A stretch of 64,000 nucleotides of DNA from Comamonas sp. (GTDB taxonomy: Bacteria; Pseudomonadota; Gammaproteobacteria; Burkholderiales; Burkholderiaceae_C), in NCBI GenBank assembly GCA_031277805.1, contig JAITLR010000027.1, positions 1 to 64,000 of the forward strand. Direction: 5' to 3'. The stretch's first letter is position 1. Every line of letters begins with the position of its first letter. Under the pieces are notes generated by a model that was not told the origin of the DNA, did no database searches, and worked only from the letters and a program-made list of their open reading frames with translations. The position numbers and the translations under genes are program-made. Shown piece by piece: positions 8,896 to 18,559 of this stretch.

Positions 8896-9501
8896 TCATC
8901 CGTGCAGGACCCGTACCGGATTGCCGCGGTCCACATCCCGGTGCAACAGGCTGCGGCTCCTGCGCGCATGGCCTTCGTCCTGCGCCGCCCGCTCGGCCAG
9001 CTTCAACGCGATGAGCGTGCGCGCCAGCCGCCGGTTGGCGTGCTGGCTGCGTTCGTTCATCACCTTGACCGCGATGCCGCTCGGGCGATGAAGCGCATGG
9101 ACGGCCGAGTCGGTCGTGTTGACGTGCTGGCCGCCCTTGCCCGACGCGCGGCAGGCCTGGAAGACGATGTCGCCATCGTCCAGCGCCAGTGCCGCCGGCG
9201 GCACTTCGCAGCGCTGCACCCCCACGAACCAGTTCCTGCGGCGATGCCCCGGGCGGAACGGACTCGTGAAAATGCACTGCACCGACCCGAGCCATGTGCG
9301 CAGCCATGCATCGGCCGCCTCGCCGCGCGCCTGCAGCAGCACGGACTTGAGCCCGGCGGGAGACGCCGCCTCCTCGACGACATCCACCTGCACGCGGTGC
9401 GCCTCGGCGTCCCGCAGCAGGGCCTGCAGCGTGACCAGCGCCGCGCGCTCGCACTCGAGCGGCCCCTGCGCCGCCGTGATCTGGAAGAACCTCAGCAGCA
9501 T
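8896..9501 (-). CDS. prfH: Peptide chain release factor homologue PrfH
   Basis: A 201-residue class I release-factor-like protein with the GGQ motif at 123-125 (SGKGGQHVNTTDS), which triggers peptidyl-tRNA hydrolysis, and a shortened N-terminal part lacking the RF1/RF2 codon-recognition domain. The C-terminus is basic (RRSRSL). Published work links PrfH to release of peptides from ribosomes damaged in the decoding centre, with the partner RtcB resealing 16S rRNA. Its ATG overlaps the rtcB stop by 10 bases and its Shine-Dalgarno (AAGGGAGGG) lies in the last rtcB codons, so translation is coupled. Confidence 0.87.
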   Translation of the reverse strand: MLLRFFQITAAQGPLECERAALVTLQALLRDAEAHRVQVDVVEEAASPAGLKSVLLQARGEAADAWLRTWLGSVQCIFTSPFRPGHRRRNWFVGVQRCEVPPAALALDDGDIVFQACRASGKGGQHVNTTDSAVHALHRPSGIAVKVMNERSQHANRRLARTLIALKLAERAAQDEGHARRSRSLLHRDVDRGNPVRVLHG

Positions 9502-10664
9502 GCAGCCAGCCCTCCCTTCTTGTAGGTCAGGATGGGACGCAGCCGCGCGAGCAGCGTGACCAGGCCCGCATCGACCAGGGCGGCGACCACCGAGTCCACA
9601 TCCTTGTAGGCCTGGGGCGCCTCCTCGTACAGCAGCTCCTTGTCGTTGCACACCACCGTGCTGCCAAAGCGCGTGCGGCGCAGCTCGTCCGAGCGGTACT
9701 TGTGCGCCAGGCGCCCCATGCAGTCGGAACGCGACCACTTGCGGCCCGCGCCGTGCGCCAACGAGAACAGCGCCTCGTCGCGTCCGGCCACCGGCCTCAC
9801 CAGGTAGCTGAAGTCGCCGCGCGATCCGGGAATCATCACCATGCCCTGGTCGGAGGGAGTGGCTCCCTTGCGATGCAGGAAGCCGCACTCACCGCCGAAT
9901 TCAGTTTCCTGGACATGGTTGTGACTCACATCGAGCAACAGGTCGGCCTCGGCACGGATCGCCTGCAGGATGCGGCGTGCGATCCAGATGCGGTTCAGGC
10001 ATGCGAAGTCGAGCGCCGCGTCATGCTGCGCGAGATAGGCCCGCGCATCGCCCGAGCCCGCCGTCAGCCCCGCGTGGCCGAAGCGCTCCACATGCTCGCG
10101 CAGAATGGCGCCTCCGAGGCCGCGCGAGCCACTGTGCACCAGCAGGTGCACGCGCTTGCCGTCGATGCCCGCATCGGCGTCGTAGACCTCGTCCACCACC
10201 TGCAGTTCGGCGAAGTGATTGCCTCCGCCGATCGTGCCGATACTGGCCGCCAGCATCTCGCGCGATGCGGGCAGTTGCGTGACCGCAATGCCGTCGAGCT
10301 GGCGCTGCGCATCGGCCATCAACGCGTCGGGAAGCGGACCGTCGATGTTGCCGAGCTGCTTCTCGAGCTTGCTGGCCGAGGCCGCATGCGCGCGCAGATC
10401 AGTGCGCCACAGGCCCATGCCGCAGCCGATGTCGCCGCCGACCAGCGCCGGGTAGAAATGATTCACAGAAAAGAACGCGGCACCCACGGGGTAGCCACGA
10501 CCCGGGTGCAGGTCGGGCAGGCCCACGGCTGCGCGGATGTGCGGCAGGCGTGCGGTGATGCGAAGTTGTTCGAGCGCGGCATCCTCCAGCCATACGCGCT
10601 CGCCTGCCAGCACGCGCACCTGCGCGGCGTGTTGCAGTTCTTGAAATGGGGTAGTAGTGCCCAT
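9492..10664 (-). CDS. rtcB: RNA-splicing ligase RtcB (PrfH-associated type)
   Basis: A GTP- and metal-dependent ligase that joins 2',3'-cyclic phosphate (or 3'-phosphate) RNA ends to 5'-OH ends. The 390-residue protein shows the metal and guanylate residues of the family: DIGCGMG (Cys81), GGGNHFAE (His150), HSGSRGLG (His177), SHNHVQ (His248/250), HRKGATP and AHGAGR (His304, the likely guanylylated histidine). At 390 residues it is shorter than E. coli RtcB (408) and fits the subgroup encoded beside prfH. The ATG at 10664 has a weak ribosome binding site. The upstream leader is long and hairpin-rich, with a candidate 23-codon ORF. It is translationally coupled to prfH. Confidence 0.92.
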   Translation of the reverse strand: MGTTTPFQELQHAAQVRVLAGERVWLEDAALEQLRITARLPHIRAAVGLPDLHPGRGYPVGAAFFSVNHFYPALVGGDIGCGMGLWRTDLRAHAASASKLEKQLGNIDGPLPDALMADAQRQLDGIAVTQLPASREMLAASIGTIGGGNHFAELQVVDEVYDADAGIDGKRVHLLVHSGSRGLGGAILREHVERFGHAGLTAGSGDARAYLAQHDAALDFACLNRIWIARRILQAIRAEADLLLDVSHNHVQETEFGGECGFLHRKGATPSDQGMVMIPGSRGDFSYLVRPVAGRDEALFSLAHGAGRKWSRSDCMGRLAHKYRSDELRRTRFGSTVVCNDKELLYEEAPQAYKDVDSVVAALVDAGLVTLLARLRPILTYKKGGLAACC

Positions 10665-10871
10665 GCGATTGAATCCAAACAAACAAACGAATTCCTTCGC
10701 GCGGCGTGCCTTGCGACACGGCGCGAAACAATGCTTTGCCTGGCAAAAACGCATATGGCGGGCAGTCCTGGAAGGACTCCGTCCACCTGCATCCAGCAAC
10801 TGGATGCTCACATCACGCGACGATCAGCGCGTGACGCTTTCAAAAGAGAAAGAAGGAGTGAACGACGACGT
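10665..10871 (-). promoter_or_regulatory. Hairpin-rich leader of rtcB-prfH
   Basis: Between the candidate small ORF and rtcB, three inverted repeats lie in a row on the transcript: TCACGCG...CGCGTGA (10834-10813), GCATCCAG-TTG-CTGGATGC (10807-10789, 8-bp stem) and AGTCCT-TCC-AGGACT (10778-10764). None is followed by a T run, so they are not ordinary terminators. They may form an attenuator or protect or present the leader; this is inference. No sigma-54 promoter of the E. coli rtcBA type was found. Confidence 0.45.
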
Positions 10872-10943
10872 TCAGGCCTGCGCGGCCACTTCGTTGATGC
10901 GGCAAGCGATACGGTCTTGTCGTTGCCATGCAGTCTTCTTCAT
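10872..10943 (-). CDS. Candidate 23-residue leader ORF upstream of rtcB
   Basis: ATG at 10943 is preceded by a strong AAGGAG at 8 bases and the frame runs 24 codons to TGA at 10872, reading MKKTAWQRQDRIACRINEVA plus three residues. The peptide is basic with no membrane segment. The ribosome binding site is much better than that of rtcB. It is too short for routine gene finding. Whether it is translated or conserved is unknown; it may be a leader peptide, a small protein or chance. A TCCTCGG...CCGAGGA hairpin lies farther upstream (11014-11033). Confidence 0.35.
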   Translation of the reverse strand: MKKTAWQRQDRIACRINEVAAQA

Positions 10944-11154
10944 GTTGCTGCTCCTTGGATGTCTGGAATGAAAGGAAAAGGGAAGTGGCCCACGGGTGTC
11001 TCACGACACGATCTCCTCGGATATCCCCGAGGATTGGGGCAAGAGGCACAGTCTATCGGCGCCTCATGACACTGGCAAGGCTTCGCGCGCTTCTTCACGC
11101 ACCTCCTGCAGGCGGCGTTGCGCGAGCGCCGCACGTGCAGGAAGCGCGCCTGGC

Positions 11155-12546
11155 TCATGCCCTCATCAGCGCCTCGATATCGTCGGCCTTCACAGGCACA
11201 CCGCGCGTCAGCAGTTCGCAACCGGTCTCGGTGACCACCGCATCGTCCTCGATGCGGATGCCGATGTGGTGGAACTGCTCTGGCACGCCGGGCGCGGGGC
11301 GCACATAGATACCGGGCTCGATCGTCGTGACCATGCCCGGGCGCAGGATGCGGCCCGGACGGTTCTTGATGAGCTCGCCCGACAGCGGATCCTTGCGTTC
11401 GCTGACCACACCGATCTCCGACGGTTCGACGTAGCTGCCGCAGTCGTGCACATCCATGCCGAGCCAGTGGCCCGTGCGATGCATGTAGAACTGGAAATAC
11501 GCACGCGATTCGATCACGTCCTGCGCGGTGGCGTGCTTGTTGCGATCAATCAGGCCCAGGTCGAGCATGCCCTGCGCCAGCACCGCGACGGTGGCGTCAT
11601 GCGGATCATTGAAGCGCTTGCCGGCCCGCGTGACGGCGATCGCGGCCTCCTGGCTGGCCAGCACCAGCTCATAGAGCGCGCGCTGCGGGCCGTTGAACCG
11701 GCCATCGGCGGGAAAGGTGCGCGTGATGTCGCTGGCATAGCCGTCGAGTTCGCAACCGGCATCGATCAGCACCAACTCGCCCTTGCGCACCGGCGCCTTG
11801 TCGGCGCGGTAGTGCAGCACACAGGCATTGGCACCCGCCGCGACGATGGAGTCATAGGCCACGTATTGCGCGCCGCTCTGGCGGAATTCATGCAGCAGTT
11901 CGGCATCGAGGTGGTACTCGCGCACATCCTCGCCGGCACGCAGCATGCGCGCGGAACGCTGCATGGCGCGCACATGCGCGCGCGCACTGATGATGCCCGC
12001 GCGCCGCATGATGTCGACCTCGTGCGCATCCTTCACGAGGCGCATTTCGTCGAGCAGCGCACACAGGTCGCGTTGCTCCGTCGGGCACATCGCGCCGAAG
12101 CGCACCCGCGCGCGCACCTTGTTCAACCAGCCATCGACCTGCGCGGCCAGTCCTTCGTGCGTGGCAAACGGATACCACACGCATTCGGTGTTCTCGAGCA
12201 GCCGCGGAATACGTGCCGGCAGCTCGGCCACAGAGAAGGCCGCGTCCATGCCCAGCGTCGTCACGGCCGCTTCGGGGCCGAGGCGGTAGCCGTCCCAGAT
12301 CTCGCGCTCCAGGTCCTTTGGCTGGCAGAACAGCGTGCTCGTGCCATCGGCCGTCAGCACCAGGCAGGCATGGGGCTCGGTGAATCCCGTCAGGTAGTAG
12401 AAATAGCTGTCGTGACGATAGAGAAAGCTGTTGTCGCGATTGCGCTGGCGCTCGGGCGCCGTGGGAATGACGGCGATGCCGCCCTTGCCAAGCTGCGAGG
12501 CCAGGCGGGCGCGTCGTTGGGCGTATACGGTTGCGGACTGAGTCAT
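11155..12546 (-). CDS. pepP: Xaa-Pro aminopeptidase (M24B)
   Basis: A cytoplasmic metallopeptidase that removes the N-terminal residue before proline. The 463 residues begin with an aminopeptidase-P N-terminal domain (about 1-150) followed by the pita-bread domain. Metal ligands are visible in LIDAGCELDGYASDITRTF (Asp262 and Asp273), HRTGHWLGMDVHD (His), TIEPGIYV (Glu) and IRIEDDAVVT (Glu). The start ATG at 12546 gives MTQSATVYAQRRARL, a normal beginning; the open frame extends 69 codons farther upstream into a repeat and that part is not considered coding. GGAAGG lies 14 bases upstream, rather far. Confidence 0.92.
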   Translation of the reverse strand: MTQSATVYAQRRARLASQLGKGGIAVIPTAPERQRNRDNSFLYRHDSYFYYLTGFTEPHACLVLTADGTSTLFCQPKDLEREIWDGYRLGPEAAVTTLGMDAAFSVAELPARIPRLLENTECVWYPFATHEGLAAQVDGWLNKVRARVRFGAMCPTEQRDLCALLDEMRLVKDAHEVDIMRRAGIISARAHVRAMQRSARMLRAGEDVREYHLDAELLHEFRQSGAQYVAYDSIVAAGANACVLHYRADKAPVRKGELVLIDAGCELDGYASDITRTFPADGRFNGPQRALYELVLASQEAAIAVTRAGKRFNDPHDATVAVLAQGMLDLGLIDRNKHATAQDVIESRAYFQFYMHRTGHWLGMDVHDCGSYVEPSEIGVVSERKDPLSGELIKNRPGRILRPGMVTTIEPGIYVRPAPGVPEQFHHIGIRIEDDAVVTETGCELLTRGVPVKADDIEALMRA

Positions 12547-12671
12547 GGGCACATTGTGTACCTTCCGCCGCCGGGTGTAGAAGAAATTCTTCGTGGAATA
12601 CCGGGGTGGATGGGGGCACGTGACGAACTCATTCGCGGCGCTTGCGGTGAGAGTCTTCGTTTGGAGGTGCT

Positions 12672-12816
12672 GATATGGCCCCTCATACTTTGTTGCAAAG
12701 GCTTGCCGTACAAAAGTACTGTCTGCGCCTTTGCGTCGCGTCTGAGGGGCCATCTCAGCATTGGGGTGGGCGGTTCATAGCGGGCGCGCGCTGCTTGGGC
12801 TGTTGTTTGGAAAGCC
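12672..12816 (+). repeat. Dispersed repeat family R1, copy 2, with hairpin
   Basis: The core 12719-12768 matches 115-164. Here the element is more complete: GATATGGCCCCTCA (12672-12685) pairs with TGAGGGGCCATCTC (12743-12756) with one mismatch, giving a 14-bp stem over a loop of about 57 bases. Confidence 0.7.
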
Positions 12817-12842
12817 TTGTGCTCACACCGTCCATGCGTGAC

Positions 12843-12871
12843 GCCCCACGCTTGTCCACTGCGTGTGGCCG
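12843..12871 (+). repeat. Fragment of repeat family R2
   Basis: GCCCCACGCTTG-CCACT-CGTGTGGCCG matches the 5' module of the R2 copy at 22861 with few changes. The 3' TTTTCATC module is absent. Confidence 0.5.
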
Positions 12872-12890
12872 AGCGCAATCCGGTCTCAGC

Positions 12891-13658
12891 TCAGCGCAGC
12901 GCGGAAAGCAGCATGCTCACGCCGGCCAGCAACAGCAGCGAGCAGACCAGCCATTGCAGCACGCGTACGGGCAGCCTCGGCGGGTGCTTGGCCAGCACCC
13001 AGGTCACGCCCGCCACGACCGGCATGGCGAAGGCGGCGACGATCACGGATGCCCTGTTCAGCTCACCGGTCGATATCACGATGCCCAGGCGCAGCACGGT
13101 GTTCGCCAGAAACAGCACCAGCAGGCATTGGCGGATCAGCTCGGCGGGCAGTGGCTCGCGATAGAGGTGGTAGACGATGGGCGGGCCGGAGGTGGAAAAC
13201 AGGCCGCCCAACAGCCCCGACAGCCCGCCCGCCACATACATGGCACGCGTGCCGGATGGCTGCTCGCGCCGGCCCTTCTGCGAAAGCAGCAGGACCGCGC
13301 AGGCGATGATGGTCACGCCCAGCAGCATGCGCAGGATGTTGACCAGGCTACCGCTGAGCAGGTGCAGCAGCCCCAGCCCCAGGAGCACGCCGATCTGGCT
13401 GCTGATCAGCATCGGCTTGAGCAGGTCCCAGCGCGGCTTGAACGGATGGCTGCGCAGGTAGACGACGCCATTGACCAGCGAAAGCAACCCGGCCACGTTG
13501 GCCGCATCGGCGATCGGCAGCAGATGCAGCGCGCCCGCCAGCCCCACGAAGATGAGCGCGAACGCAAACCCCGTCAGGTTCTGGCAGGCCGACGCCAGCG
13601 CAACAACGATCAGCAGCATGAAAAAGCTGCTCCACTCCATACCCATCTTCCGCCCCAT
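12891..13658 (-). CDS. TauE/SafE (DUF81) family permease
   Basis: A 255-residue protein with about seven to eight hydrophobic segments and the twofold repeat typical of the TauE/SafE family, putative exporters or importers of sulfite, sulfoacetate or other organosulfur anions. The loop GLLGGLFSTSGPPIVYHLY near the middle is the family's conserved GxxGGxxxxxGP motif. The substrate cannot be told from sequence. Start is uncertain: ATGs occur at 13658, 13646 and 13640, the last with GGAAG at 6 bases. Confidence 0.78.
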   Translation of the reverse strand: MGRKMGMEWSSFFMLLIVVALASACQNLTGFAFALIFVGLAGALHLLPIADAANVAGLLSLVNGVVYLRSHPFKPRWDLLKPMLISSQIGVLLGLGLLHLLSGSLVNILRMLLGVTIIACAVLLLSQKGRREQPSGTRAMYVAGGLSGLLGGLFSTSGPPIVYHLYREPLPAELIRQCLLVLFLANTVLRLGIVISTGELNRASVIVAAFAMPVVAGVTWVLAKHPPRLPVRVLQWLVCSLLLLAGVSMLLSALR

Positions 13659-13753
13659 CCCCGCGAGGATCTCAATCAGGGGGTGGATTCTGACGGATGT
13701 GGCCCGGACAGTGGCGGGCTCGGCTATTCGGCCCTGCCCTGCGAGCCGGAGGA

Positions 13754-14584
13754 TCAGGCGGCGTTGAGCTGAGCGAGCCGCTCAGGCGTTCCCACGTCGG
13801 TCCATCGGCCTGTGTAGAGCGTGGCCCCCACGCGGCCGGCATCCATCGCGCGGCGCAGCAACGCGGCCAGGGGCGCGGCCACGCCGTCGGGATTGCCCGG
13901 CGCGATATCGCACCAGGGCGCGCGGAACAGCTCGGCCTTGAGCAGCGCGATCGTGCTGTAGGTGAAGCGCGGGAATGCGCTCGGCGCCTCCCTGGGCAGG
14001 TTGAGCGCGCGGCCCGTGCCGCTGCCGGGCGCTGTCTCCTGCAGCGCAAAGTCGCCCAACAGGTTGTGCCCGGGGTTCGGCACCAGCCACACGTGGGCCA
14101 GGTCGCTGCCCGCGGAAAACGCGCGCGCGCATCCCGCATCGAACACGAAATCGGGCGCAAACACGTCCCCCGCCGCAAGCCAGAAGGCCTCGCCCAACAG
14201 CGGCAGCGCCCGCGCGATGCCGCCTGCCGTCTCCAGTGCCCTGCCGAAATCACGACCTTCGTGCGAAAAACGCAGCCGCCCTTCCTTGTCGAGGTCTGGA
14301 AAGGCGGCCCGCAGATGCTCGGGAATCTGTTCGCCCAGCCATGCGGTGTTCACGGCAAGGCGGTTCACGCCATCGCGTGCCAGCGCCCGCACATGCCAGT
14401 CGAGCAGGGCCCGCCCCTGCACGGCCAGCAGCGGCTTGGGCGTTCGATCGGTCAGCGGACGCATGCGCTCGCCGCGTCCGGCCGCCAGCAGCATGGCATC
14501 CAGGTGCATGCCCGGTGCGGTGGGCAGGGCGATTTCCGGTGGAAGGGAAGCGGTTTGCATGGGCGCACACTGTAGAGCATTCAC
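13754..14584 (-). CDS. MurU-like nucleotidyltransferase
   Basis: The product has the sugar-nucleotide pyrophosphorylase signature LLAAGRGERMRPLTDRTPKP near residues 32-51 and the rest of an NTP_transferase fold. Closest in my memory is MurU, which makes UDP-MurNAc from MurNAc-1-phosphate in the cell-wall recycling route of Pseudomonas and beta-proteobacteria; GlmU- or RmlA-like roles are possible. It would normally work with the kinase AmgK, which is not next to it here. 276 residues are read from 14584, longer than MurU (about 230); starts at 14560 or 14509 would trim a non-conserved N-terminus. It is divergent from tkt. Confidence 0.75.
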   Translation of the reverse strand: MNALQCAPMQTASLPPEIALPTAPGMHLDAMLLAAGRGERMRPLTDRTPKPLLAVQGRALLDWHVRALARDGVNRLAVNTAWLGEQIPEHLRAAFPDLDKEGRLRFSHEGRDFGRALETAGGIARALPLLGEAFWLAAGDVFAPDFVFDAGCARAFSAGSDLAHVWLVPNPGHNLLGDFALQETAPGSGTGRALNLPREAPSAFPRFTYSTIALLKAELFRAPWCDIAPGNPDGVAAPLAALLRRAMDAGRVGATLYTGRWTDVGTPERLAQLNAA

Positions 14585-14740
14585 GCCACCACACGGGCTC
14601 TGCGGGGCGATCAGGGGGCGATTTCGGGATGATCACGGGGCGTTCACGGGACAAGAGGAAGCCCCCTTGCCCGCCTGCGCCTCGGGCAATTAGTAAAATA
14701 GGGGGTTTTCTCTACCAGTCCCTCCCGGAGCACGCCTCTC

Positions 14741-16798
14741 ATGGCCAATTCACAACAAATGGCGAATGCGATCCGCGCACTCGCAATGGATGCCGTTCAA
14801 CAAGCCAATTCCGGTCACCCCGGTGCCCCGATGGGCATGGCAGACATGGCCGTGGCCGTGTGGGGACGTCATCTGCGTCACAACCCCACCAATCCGAACT
14901 GGGCGGACCGCGACCGCTTCGTGCTCTCCAACGGCCACGCATCGATGCTGCTGTACTCGGTGCTGCACCTGACCGGCTACGACCTGCCGATCGAAGAGCT
15001 CAAGAATTTCCGCCAGCTGCACAGCAAGACCGCCGGCCATCCGGAGCACGGCATCACCCCTGGCGTCGAAACCACCACCGGCCCGCTGGGCCAGGGCATC
15101 ACCAATGCCGTGGGCTTCGCGCTGGCCGAGAAGCTGCTGGCCAAGGAATTCAACCGCGAAGGCCACGCCATCGTCGACCACCACACCTACGTGTTCCTCG
15201 GCGACGGTTGCCTGATGGAAGGCATCAGCCAGGAAGCGATTTCGCTGGCCGGCGCCTGGAAGCTGAACAAGCTGATCGCGCTGTATGACGACAACGGCAT
15301 CAGCATCGATGGCAAGGTGGCTCCCTGGTTCATCGACAACACGCCCGAGCGCATGCGCGCCAGCGGCTGGAATGTGATCGACGCGGTGGACGGCCATGAC
15401 GCCGACGCCATCGACGCCGCCGTCGCCAAGGCCAAGCTGAGCACCGACAAGCCGACGATGATCGTCTGCAAGACCCACATCGGCAAGGGCTCACCCAACC
15501 GTGCCAACACCGCCAAGGCCCACGGCGAACCGCTCGGTGCCGAGGAAATCAAGCTCACGCGCGAAGCCCTGGGCTGGACGGCCGAGCCCTTCGTGATCCC
15601 CGCCGACGTGTACGGCGACTGGGACGCCAAGGAAGCCGGCCAGGCCGCCGAAGCCACATGGCAGCAGCGCTTCGACGCCTACGCCGCCGCCTTCCCGGTG
15701 CTCGCATCCGAATTCGCGCGCCGCATGGCCGGTGACCTGCCGCGCCACTTCGCGCAGACCGCCGTGGACGCCGTGATCGAAGCCCACACCAAGGCCGAGA
15801 CCGTTGCCAGCCGCAAGGCCAGCCAGATCGCGCTGGAAACCTTCACCGCCAAGCTGCCCGAGCTGCTGGGCGGCAGCGCCGACCTGACCGGCTCGAACCT
15901 CACCAACACCAAGAGCACGCCCGCCCTGCGCTTCGACGACAAGGGCGACGTGGTGCAGACCGAAGTCAGCGTCGATGGCCAGACGGAACTCGTGGGCGGC
16001 CGCCACATCAACTACGGCGTGCGCGAATTCGGCATGGCAGCGGTGATGAACGGCATCGCGCTGCATGGCGGCTTCATCCCCTACGGCGGCACATTCCTCA
16101 CGTTCAGCGACTACAGCCGCAATGCGATCCGCATGGCGTCCCTGATGAAGCAGCGCGTGATCCATGTGTTCACGCACGACTCCATCGGCCTCGGTGAAGA
16201 CGGCCCGACCCACCAGTCGATCGAGCACGCCGCGAGCCTGCGCCTGATTCCGGGTCTCGACGTGTGGCGTCCGGCCGATACCGCGGAAACCGCCGTCGCC
16301 TGGAGCGTGGCGCTGTCCAACCGCAACAAGCCGACCGCCATGCTGCTGTCGCGCCAGAACCTGCCCTACCTTGCCAAGAAGGACCTGGGCGACATCTCGC
16401 GCGGCGCCTATGTGCTGTCCGAGCCCGCCGACGTGGGCCTGGTCAAGAAGGCCAAGGCCGTGATCATCGCGACCGGCTCCGAAGTGCAGCTCGCCGTGGC
16501 CGCGCAGAAGCTGCTGGCCGAGAAGAAGATCCCCGTGCGCGTGGTCTCCATGCCCAGCACGACCACCTTCGACCGCGAAGAAACCAAGTACAAGAAGCTC
16601 GTGCTGCCCGAAGGCCTTCCACGCATCGCCGTGGAAATGGGCGTGACGGACGGTTGGTGGAAATACGGCTGCGCCGCCGTGGTCGGCATCGACACCTTCG
16701 GCGAATCCGCTCCCGCTGGCGTGCTGTTCAAGCACTTCGGCTTCACTGCGGAAAACGTTGCGCAGACCGTCGAGGCGGCGCTCCAGCGCGCACGCTGA
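14741..16798 (+). CDS. tkt: Transketolase
   Basis: A thiamine-diphosphate enzyme that transfers two-carbon ketol units in the pentose phosphate (and Calvin) pathways. The 685-residue protein includes the TPP motif [13 protein letters not shown]...YDDN (about 151-190), the catalytic GHPGAP and [17 protein letters not shown] segments in the N-terminal half, and the central RFxEFGMA-like [12 protein letters not shown]. Length is typical (660-690). GGAG precedes the ATG by about 10 bases, and a TAAAAT stretch about 45 bases upstream could be a -10 box. It is followed after 94 bases by gap on the same strand, a likely cotranscribed pair. Confidence 0.95.
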   Translation: MANSQQMANAIRALAMDAVQQANSGHPGAPMGMADMAVAVWGRHLRHNPTNPNWADRDRFVLSNGHASMLLYSVLHLTGYDLPIEELKNFRQLHSKTAGHPEHGITPGVETTTGPLGQGITNAVGFALAEKLLAKEFNREGHAIVDHHTYVFLGDGCLMEGISQEAISLAGAWKLNKLIALYDDNGISIDGKVAPWFIDNTPERMRASGWNVIDAVDGHDADAIDAAVAKAKLSTDKPTMIVCKTHIGKGSPNRANTAKAHGEPLGAEEIKLTREALGWTAEPFVIPADVYGDWDAKEAGQAAEATWQQRFDAYAAAFPVLASEFARRMAGDLPRHFAQTAVDAVIEAHTKAETVASRKASQIALETFTAKLPELLGGSADLTGSNLTNTKSTPALRFDDKGDVVQTEVSVDGQTELVGGRHINYGVREFGMAAVMNGIALHGGFIPYGGTFLTFSDYSRNAIRMASLMKQRVIHVFTHDSIGLGEDGPTHQSIEHAASLRLIPGLDVWRPADTAETAVAWSVALSNRNKPTAMLLSRQNLPYLAKKDLGDISRGAYVLSEPADVGLVKKAKAVIIATGSEVQLAVAAQKLLAEKKIPVRVVSMPSTTTFDREETKYKKLVLPEGLPRIAVEMGVTDGWWKYGCAAVVGIDTFGESAPAGVLFKHFGFTAENVAQTVEAALQRAR

Positions 16799-16883
16799 GC
16801 GCCGGCAGGCATGGGTTCATCCATCGGCAGCGCGGGCGACTGCGCTGCGGGATTTCAGGTTTTGTAATCGACTTAACTTTTGA

Positions 16884-17894
<1,011 letters not shown>

Positions 17895-17920
17895 GCCCTC
17901 GTCACCATCCATCTACAGGG

Positions 17921-17944
17921 AAAAGCGCCTCCGGGCGCTTTTTT
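17921..17944 (+). terminator. Rho-independent terminator of tkt-gap
   Basis: AAAAGCGCC-TCCG-GGCGCTTTTTT: a 9-bp stem with a tetraloop and a T tract, 27 bases after the gap stop. Confidence 0.95.
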
Positions 17945-18130
17945 CATGCCTGCTCCATAGCCTCTGGTAATTAACAATTCACGTAGGACTAGCTCCACCC
18001 TATCGAGATCCGGACTCCGACAGGGATGGCAAGAAAGTGCCTACCCGGATGCATGGCCGCTCCACGAAAAATGGAAGGCACAGCGAGATCCGCTGTTTCT
18101 CGCCACAACATCACACGAGGAGAGCCTTCC

Positions 18131-18511
18131 ATGCACAACAACACCACCTTCCTGCTTCGCGGAGCGGCCGCGGCCCTCATGCTAGGCGCCCTGTCCGCCT
18201 GCTCCTCCGTCCCCGCGCCCACGGGCGAGATGGCCGTCGCACAAAGCGCCATCGCGCGCGTCTCCGCCGCGCCGCAAGTGACCGCCCATGCACCGCTGGA
18301 GTTGCAGCGCGCACGCGACCTGTGGGCCAGGGCCCAGAGCGCCATGGACAAGAAGGACTACACCGAGGCCCGTCGCTATGCCGAGTCTGCCGAGGCCGAG
18401 GCCCGCCTGGCCGAATCCAGGGCACAGGCCGCCGAGAATCGCTCGCGCCTGCAGGAAGTGGAGCGCGGCTACCAGGCCCTGCCCAAGCCCGGCTCCGGCG
18501 CCGTGCGCTGA
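18131..18511 (+). CDS. DUF4398 lipoprotein
   Basis: A 126-residue small lipoprotein with lipobox LSAC (Cys24). The mature part is alpha-helical and Ala/Glu/Arg rich, with the APLELQRARDLWARAQSAMD pattern of DUF4398 and a probable coiled coil from about 55 to 115. Members are often encoded beside OmpA-domain lipoproteins, as here; the function is unknown but envelope or peptidoglycan related is likely. The ATG at 18131 has GGAGAGCC upstream and yields a proper signal peptide. It sits 48 bases before the next gene. Confidence 0.82.
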   Translation: MHNNTTFLLRGAAAALMLGALSACSSVPAPTGEMAVAQSAIARVSAAPQVTAHAPLELQRARDLWARAQSAMDKKDYTEARRYAESAEAEARLAESRAQAAENRSRLQEVERGYQALPKPGSGAVR

Positions 18512-18559
18512 TCCTGGCCGCCCCGCCCGTCGCACAGCCCCATGGAACAAGGAACACAC

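Larger units (their letters stand above)
12547..12890. other. Intergenic region made largely of repeats
   Basis: No gene is supported. It contains the second copy of repeat R1 (with a large hairpin) and directly after it a fragment of repeat family R2. The reverse-strand open frames here are extensions through repeat sequence. Confidence 0.6.

Noticed and set aside
8786-9454. N-terminal extension of pyruvate kinase through prfH
   Set aside because: The frame is open but the sequence is a shadow of prfH; the conserved beginning of pyruvate kinase starts at MHIRRATKIV.
10665-10943. Sigma-54 promoter for rtcB as in E. coli rtcBA
   Set aside because: No TGGCA-N-TTGC arrangement was found on the minus strand upstream of rtcB, and no rtcR gene is adjacent.
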